A stretch of 64,000 nt of DNA from Rosa chinensis (taxonomy: Eukaryota; Streptophyta; Magnoliopsida; Rosales; Rosaceae): positions 54,173,612-54,237,611 of the forward strand of contig NC_037091.1 of assembly GCF_002994745.2 (NCBI RefSeq), read 5' to 3'. The position numbers were made by a program, and so were the translations under genes. The first letter of the stretch is position 1; each line of letters starts with the position of its first letter. Below the pieces are notes generated by a model. It had not been told where the DNA came from, made no database searches, and was given only the letters and a program-made list of their open reading frames with translations. Shown one piece after another: positions 59,155-64,000 of this stretch.

Positions 59155-59640
59155 ATGTTAGGGAGAAAACTCATATTTCTTAAACTCCTCCATGATTAGT
59201 GGGTATAGTTGCTCCATAAACTCATTGAAAATCTTGAAAACATAGTGATGTGAATTATCTTTCACCTCATTTTCATTGTTGTAGTACCCGATCTCCGCAC
59301 TACCATTTGCATAAGAGTCACACACTCTCAATATGTCAATTGCTCTACGATAATCATGCTCGGCAAGAAAAGCCTTGAAATCCTTCGGTGGATTTTTGAG
59401 ATACAGAGTCAACTTACATGTTTATATGAACGACTTCTCCTTATAAACGTTAGACATCAAACACATGCCAAAAATCTAGTCCAACCAACCTTATACCTAT
59501 TTCATTCTAGTAGGGATTGTCGTTGAGAACAAGCGCCTGGATGGACACCAGAACTTGGAGGATTGCCGATTGAGATGGGACCCACCGCTTCTCACCACAA
59601 ATTTGACTTTCCAATAGACAAGGGTGAATTTGATAATAGA
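59155..59640 (-). pseudogene. Ubiquitin-conjugating enzyme E2 (UBE2O/PHO2-like) fragment
   Basis: An open stretch (59412-59158) reads as the helical C-terminal end of a plant UBE2O-type E2 (LKNPPKDFKAFLAEHDYRRA). Upstream, the same strand reads through more of the UBC fold (AILQVLVSIQALVLNDNPY, about 59590-59525). That part has an in-frame TAG directly after NPY and another stop near 59420. No catalytic Cys segment or N-terminal region was found in the window. It is therefore a truncated, broken copy. The known family attaches ubiquitin to substrates such as phosphate transporters; this fragment cannot. Confidence 0.7.
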
Positions 59641-60480
59641 TGCGAAGAAGCCCATGACACTAGGGGTGGGTTCAGTTTGGTTTTGAGCCCAAACTAAAAA
59701 TTGAACTTGGACTTCGGTTCGGTTTTGCGTTTTTGAGAAGTTGAAACTGAAAACCGAACTAACCGGTTCTGCCGGGTCTTATTTTTATTTTTTATTTTTA
59801 TAGGTAAAACATATTTTTACCACTTCTACTTCTTTGGTATTTTAACTCGGGATGTCTTAATTTGTTTCTTTAAAACTATAATAATAATCCATAACAATGA
59901 GTTTACAAGTTCACTAATGCATGTTTTATTCTTCAATAGACAATAATCTATACTCCATAGTTCATAATTCAAACTTCAAAGCTTCAAAATAAATAATTTA
60001 GTCCAAAATTTATAGTCCATCAACAATATAGTCCATCAACATATGAAATAGTCAAAAAATATAGAGTCCAAAGTTTATAAAGTCCATCAACTCATCAACA
60101 CTAACCTCACAAATTAAAAATGTTTCTAAGTTCACTAACACCACAAACATCACAAAGAGAATGAACAAACATCAACATATGAAGGAGGGCATGAACTTAG
60201 ACTTTGGAAAGATGAAGTCTTAGAACAAAGGGGATGGAATGTGGACTGTACTCTTACCATCAACAAGAAATCATCCTTCTCTCAGGCATAATTTCTCCAC
60301 AACAAAGAATTAAACTCATATATGCCAGAAAGGAGCCATGAGAAATTTTCCACTGTGTCTGTCTGGTAAGCTCATTTTTGTAGACAATTAAGCAAATATG
60401 ACACCCATTCTCAACATAAATTTCAAACTATTTGGAAGAAGCAAAAAAAAATTTAAAAATTCAACAGCATAAAAACAATC
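59641..60480. other. Intergenic or intronic DNA
   Basis: AT-rich, with no coding or repeat signal that I can support. It may contain the 3' end of the membrane-protein gene to the right. Confidence 0.5.
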
Positions 60481-60484
60481 CTCA

Positions 60485-63400
60485 CCATATTAAGATACTT
60501 CCAGTAGCTTAGACCAGTATTCATCCCACTTGCAATTATCCCAACACCATAGAATACGGATATTCCAACCATTACAAAAGGCAAGGCCGCAGAGAGAATG
60601 ATGAGGAGTTCACAAAGTCTCTCCTAATCAAATGCACATAGGTAAAGAATGGTTAAAGAATGCATGGCTATGTGAACTTATAGTTTAGCAACTAGTTTGT
60701 GGTATATACCTTACGATCAGGGGGGTAATTGATGATCACCACCACAAAACAACAACTCAGAACGACCAGTGTAATCACCTTCAACACTAATACAGCAAGG
60801 TCATGCAATTGAATGGTGGAGTAAAGCATTCATTAACCTGCAGTGATGAGAGACCAGAAGATCTGAAAGGCATTTGTGCCATCCCAACCATTCAGAACCA
60901 CATTTCGGATGTGGAGCCTGCTTATGCAACAATGGAGTCAAAAATAGTAAAATACAATCATATATGCACCGAACACTACTACACATAAATATATCAATAA
61001 CGTTTGAAAAATGTCATAGAATTCATTTCTTGGCGTTTTTAAATGCCATCCCCAGACGCCGTGGAAACCAGTGTTGTCTTTTCCTAGACAAATTAATGGC
61101 ATTTCAAAAACATCATTGAAAAAAATTCAATGACGTCGTTTATGGAACGTCATATTTTTAAAAATAATTTATGGCGTTTCAAAAGTGTCACAAATCTTTT
61201 ACTATCAAATTATTCATGACGTTTCAACCTGAAAATGTCATTAAAATGCCATAAAAAAAACTGTCATTAAAGGCCATATTTGTAGTAGTCGAAAAAAGTA
61301 ACAGTTATAAATTCTTAGCAACATAAGAGAAAGCCCAGTGATTACGAATAGAGCCAGAGTGAGCAGAATGATGTCTATTACTGGAAAATAAAGTGTTAGT
61401 TGTTAACAAAACTGAATCAAAGCATTGAATTCAACCAACTTTATAACTGCAAAACATAGATCTTCAGCTTGAAGCCATATTAAACCAACAGTATGTTGTA
61501 GGCACACAGTACATAGCTGTAGGCAACAAGTTAATGCAAAAGCAGAGCATAGGCATAACACATATTTGGGGAAATTGCAAACTTTCAGTAATTCCAAAAT
61601 CATAAACTGATAGGAGCATTTTTATGCAACGTTTTAATGGTTATTTCCTCATATTTACTTAGTTATTTCGTTAAATAAATCCTTTCAGTTTAGGAAAGTT
61701 TCTATTTCCTATTTTCAGAAAGTTTCCATTTTGGTTTAGGAAAGTTTCCATTTCTTATTTTTAGAAAGTTTCTATTTTCAGTAATAGTTTCTATTTTCAG
61801 GTCCTTGGCATAAATAAGCTGAAATGAGCTCAAAAGTGGAAAGAGAAGCTAGAGAACGTTGGATGGAGTAGAGACAAGATACAAAGGGCTGCATAAATGA
61901 GCTGAAATAAAGAATGAAGTTTTCCTGTTTCAACCAGGAAACCTATTCAGAAGAGGAAACTTTGACAAAGCAAGACTCCTAAGCCGTCCAAGAAGTATGA
62001 TCGAAACAATGAAGGGAAATGACTCTTGGAAGCATTATTAGAAGGCATCAAGGCTTGAAGATGACGCGAGAAGACCCAAGAACCTTCTAGGTTAATTTGG
62101 ATTTTCGGCAAAAATGGATAAAAGCCCATTGGATTTAGGGTTTGTGACGCATAAGAGAAGAATTATATGTGTTTGCCGTGAAATTCCAAGAGAGAAACAA
62201 GAAGGCAACGTGAAAATCAAGAAGAGAATAAAATATTACGTTTGGAGATATTCAAGGGAGAGTTTTAAGGAAAGAAGAAGTGTGTGCAACAAGAAAAGGT
62301 TCAAAACAAGTCTAGATTCGTTCCCTACTTTCTCTAAAGATATTATGGCCGAAATTAGGTGAAGAAAATTAAAAAAAAATCTTATAGATTTCGGCAATAA
62401 TATATTAGAGACTTATTTCGAAGACTTTTGATTGGTTGGATGACACACCAGGGCTTACATGGCAATTTGTGATTGGTTGGAGTCATGTGGAATTTTCTGA
62501 TGATTCCTTGGAAAATAATAGAAGATTCATGAAGACTTGGAGACCAAGGCCAACGTCCCCTATATATACTCCCCCTCTTGGACGTCAAAGGGACCCCTTG
62601 GAATTCAAAAAATTCTCTCCATTCGTCAAGTCCCTCTCTCCATCCTCTAGTGTAAGCTTCACGGTTTTCAAGCAAGGAAGAAGAAGAGAAGAAGGAGCCG
62701 TGAGCATCATCATCCATCGTCCACCTTGAAGACTTGCTTCCAAGATTCAAGGTTCCAACGTCAACATCTCCATCTCCATAATCCATCTCACGGTGTAATT
62801 CATCCTCTTTCTTTGTAACCTTTTAGGTTTTCCTTGTTTGATTTTTGTTGGAATTGTTTCTAGTTGACAATAATGTTTGAACAAAGTTAAATCTGAATTC
62901 TTATGATTGAATGAAATTTTCGATTTCTATGATTGTGATTCTATAGTTGCTTATGTGAGATTGTTCAATTAAATTTGCTTGATTGATATCTTTTATGTGT
63001 TTATCTTATATGGTTCGAAACATCTAGGGTTTGCATATAATTGATGCTAGATTTAGGTTTATGATTCACCTAATAGTTTTGTGAACTTGAATCAAAAGTA
63101 GTAAAGGATTTGGATAAAAGTCGAATTTAATTGAAAAGGATTGTAAATAGATGAACTTTTTCATACTAGGTTGTGCACTTAAATTAATAACCTTTCTCTA
63201 TGTGTTTTGCGTTGAACATGTTTTGATTAGCTAGCTTTCTAAACTTTGATTGCATGTTTGATAGGATTGATCTAGGTGCTTTCACTTAGATTAATTAGTA
63301 AAGGAAAGTAAAATATGGAAAATCATTTGCTTCAAATGTTTTACATGATCAACTTCTTTCTCATGACTTAGATGAACAATTGTAGGGTTGAGTCGAATTT

Positions 63401-64000
63401 GATACATGGAATGAGTTTTGATCTTTGTTTCTTACATTTCATTCTTGTACTTGTGTTTTTGTATTTTCTTTATTTGATTTCTTTTAATTTTCGGCATTCT
63501 AAAACCTAAAACCCCTATTTTTCGTTATTTGTGTTTATATCTTTTGTTTATCTTTGTAAATATTTTACTTTATATTTTATTAATTCTTTAATTGTTCTAA
63601 AATGACAGGTGTACCCTCAATCCCCAGATTTGAACGATCCCTATTTACTACGTACTAACAATGATATTTTATAGGGTTAAGTTGGATGCTAGTTTTAGCA
63701 GATCATAAACTTGCAGAGCGACCGAGCCTCTATTGCAATTAGGTTAAGACGATGATAACCTCATCAATTTCCAGAATTAGTAAGTCTTCATAAATGCAAT
63801 TTTGCAGTAACATCAAACATGAAATTGACAATCCAATAACATAATCTAAAGATTATTAATAGTACACAGCAAGTAATTAAAGCAAGGCCAAGCGTTTTGG
63901 TTCGATATTGTGTAAGTACCAAGCTCGGAGGAGAAAACCGTGTTGTGAGTAGGGAGCTTGGAGGACAGTGAGAAGTGAGTGTGAGTGTGGTGGAGAGAAG
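60485..64000 (-). CDS. Multi-pass membrane protein, partial, unrecognised
   Basis: Minus-strand exons inferred from hydrophobic coding plus splice borders: about 61380-61330 (VIDIILLTLALFVITGLSLML), about 60917-60842 (HIRNVVLNGWDGTNAFQIFW...), 60788-60712 (LKVITLVVLSCCFVVVIINY, then PPDRK), and 60628-about 60490 (ERLCELLIILSAALPFVMVG, ISVFYGVGIIASGMNTGLSY). The last three join in phase. The donor of the first is unclear. A further exon may run from 64000 to 63920, ending at a GT donor, with the start codon outside the window. At least four hydrophobic helices are visible. I do not recognise the family. Introns hold a CACTA MITE and a 2.2 kb LTR. Whether it is still functional cannot be told. 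Confidence 0.5.
60974..61290. mobile_element. CACTA-type MITE (317 bp) with GAA duplication
   Basis: Starts CACTACTACA and ends TGTAGTAGTC, an inverted terminal repeat with one mismatch at the last base. It is flanked by the 3-bp duplication GAA (60971-60973, 61291-61293). Inside are inverted, repeated sub-terminal motifs (ATGGCGTTT/AAATGCCAT, TGACGTTTC). No coding. It lies between two exons of the membrane-protein gene. Confidence 0.8.
61608..63766 (+). mobile_element. LTR-like element (about 2.16 kb), probably a solo LTR
   Basis: Begins TGATAGGAGC and ends CCTCATCA, giving TG...CA ends with partly inverted termini. A TATA box TATATATA at 62561 is followed by a CT-rich leader and no gag or pol, as in long plant LTRs. 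A 5-bp target duplication was not found (TAAAC against ATTTC), so the boundaries are approximate or the element arose by recombination between different copies. It sits within an intron of the membrane-protein gene. Confidence 0.6.

Noticed and set aside
62114..62786. Short ORFs on both strands near 62.1-62.8 kb
   Set aside because: Within the LTR leader region; no homology and no splice context.

Overview
The window is nuclear DNA of a flowering plant. It has spliced genes with GT-AG introns and TATA boxes, a nuclear tRNA-Leu, a mitochondrial-targeted pyruvate dehydrogenase beta subunit, plant-type LRR proteins, and many nested plant retrotransposons. Gene and repeat types fit a eudicot. Several LTR families look Rosaceae-like to me, but that is only an impression. 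Nothing here is bacterial or viral in organisation.

Layout. Positions 1-32273 are an almost gene-free retrotransposon nest. At 1-4164 lies the 3' part of a Ty3/gypsy (Tat-like) element: plus-strand RNase H and integrase, then a degenerate antisense ORF. At 4230-14456 a second, minus-strand gypsy element keeps its 5' LTR, gag, protease, reverse transcriptase and RNase H. Its gag is split by a 2.9 kb solo LTR (5-bp duplication GGTAT) and its 5' LTR holds a SINE (16-bp duplication). At 14863-24505 is an old Ty1/copia element (duplication ATTAA). Its leader took up a solo LTR (duplication ACCAC), which then took up a short LINE (16-bp duplication). At 25614-32273 is a 6.66 kb element with two 1493-bp LTRs that look identical, a PBS, a PPT and ATATA duplications, but no recognisable gag or pol: a young non-autonomous, LARD-like retrotransposon.

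Positions 32274-64000 are gene-bearing. Two tandem paralogues encode small secreted LRR proteins of the SERK-ectodomain/LRR1 type (32761-34040, apparently lacking the usual last exon, and 40842-42421, complete at 218 aa). Then come two minus-strand genes. One is a 627-aa BAR-like, proline/serine-rich protein similar to Arabidopsis At2g33490 (43640-48550). The other is the mitochondrial pyruvate dehydrogenase E1 beta subunit (50951-54631, 375 aa). A tRNA-Leu(UAG) lies at 58020-58099. A broken ubiquitin-conjugating-enzyme fragment is at 59155-59640. Exons of an unrecognised multi-pass membrane protein lie at about 60490-64000 on the minus strand, with a CACTA-type MITE and a 2.2 kb LTR in its introns.

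The genes do not form a pathway. The main interest is the retroelement stratigraphy: at least eight insertions can be ordered or bounded by their target-site duplications, including two of only 15-18 bp. No new enzymatic or defence system was found. The best candidate for something undescribed is the LARD-like element, whose LTR carries an in-frame 22-residue coiled-coil-like repeat ORF.
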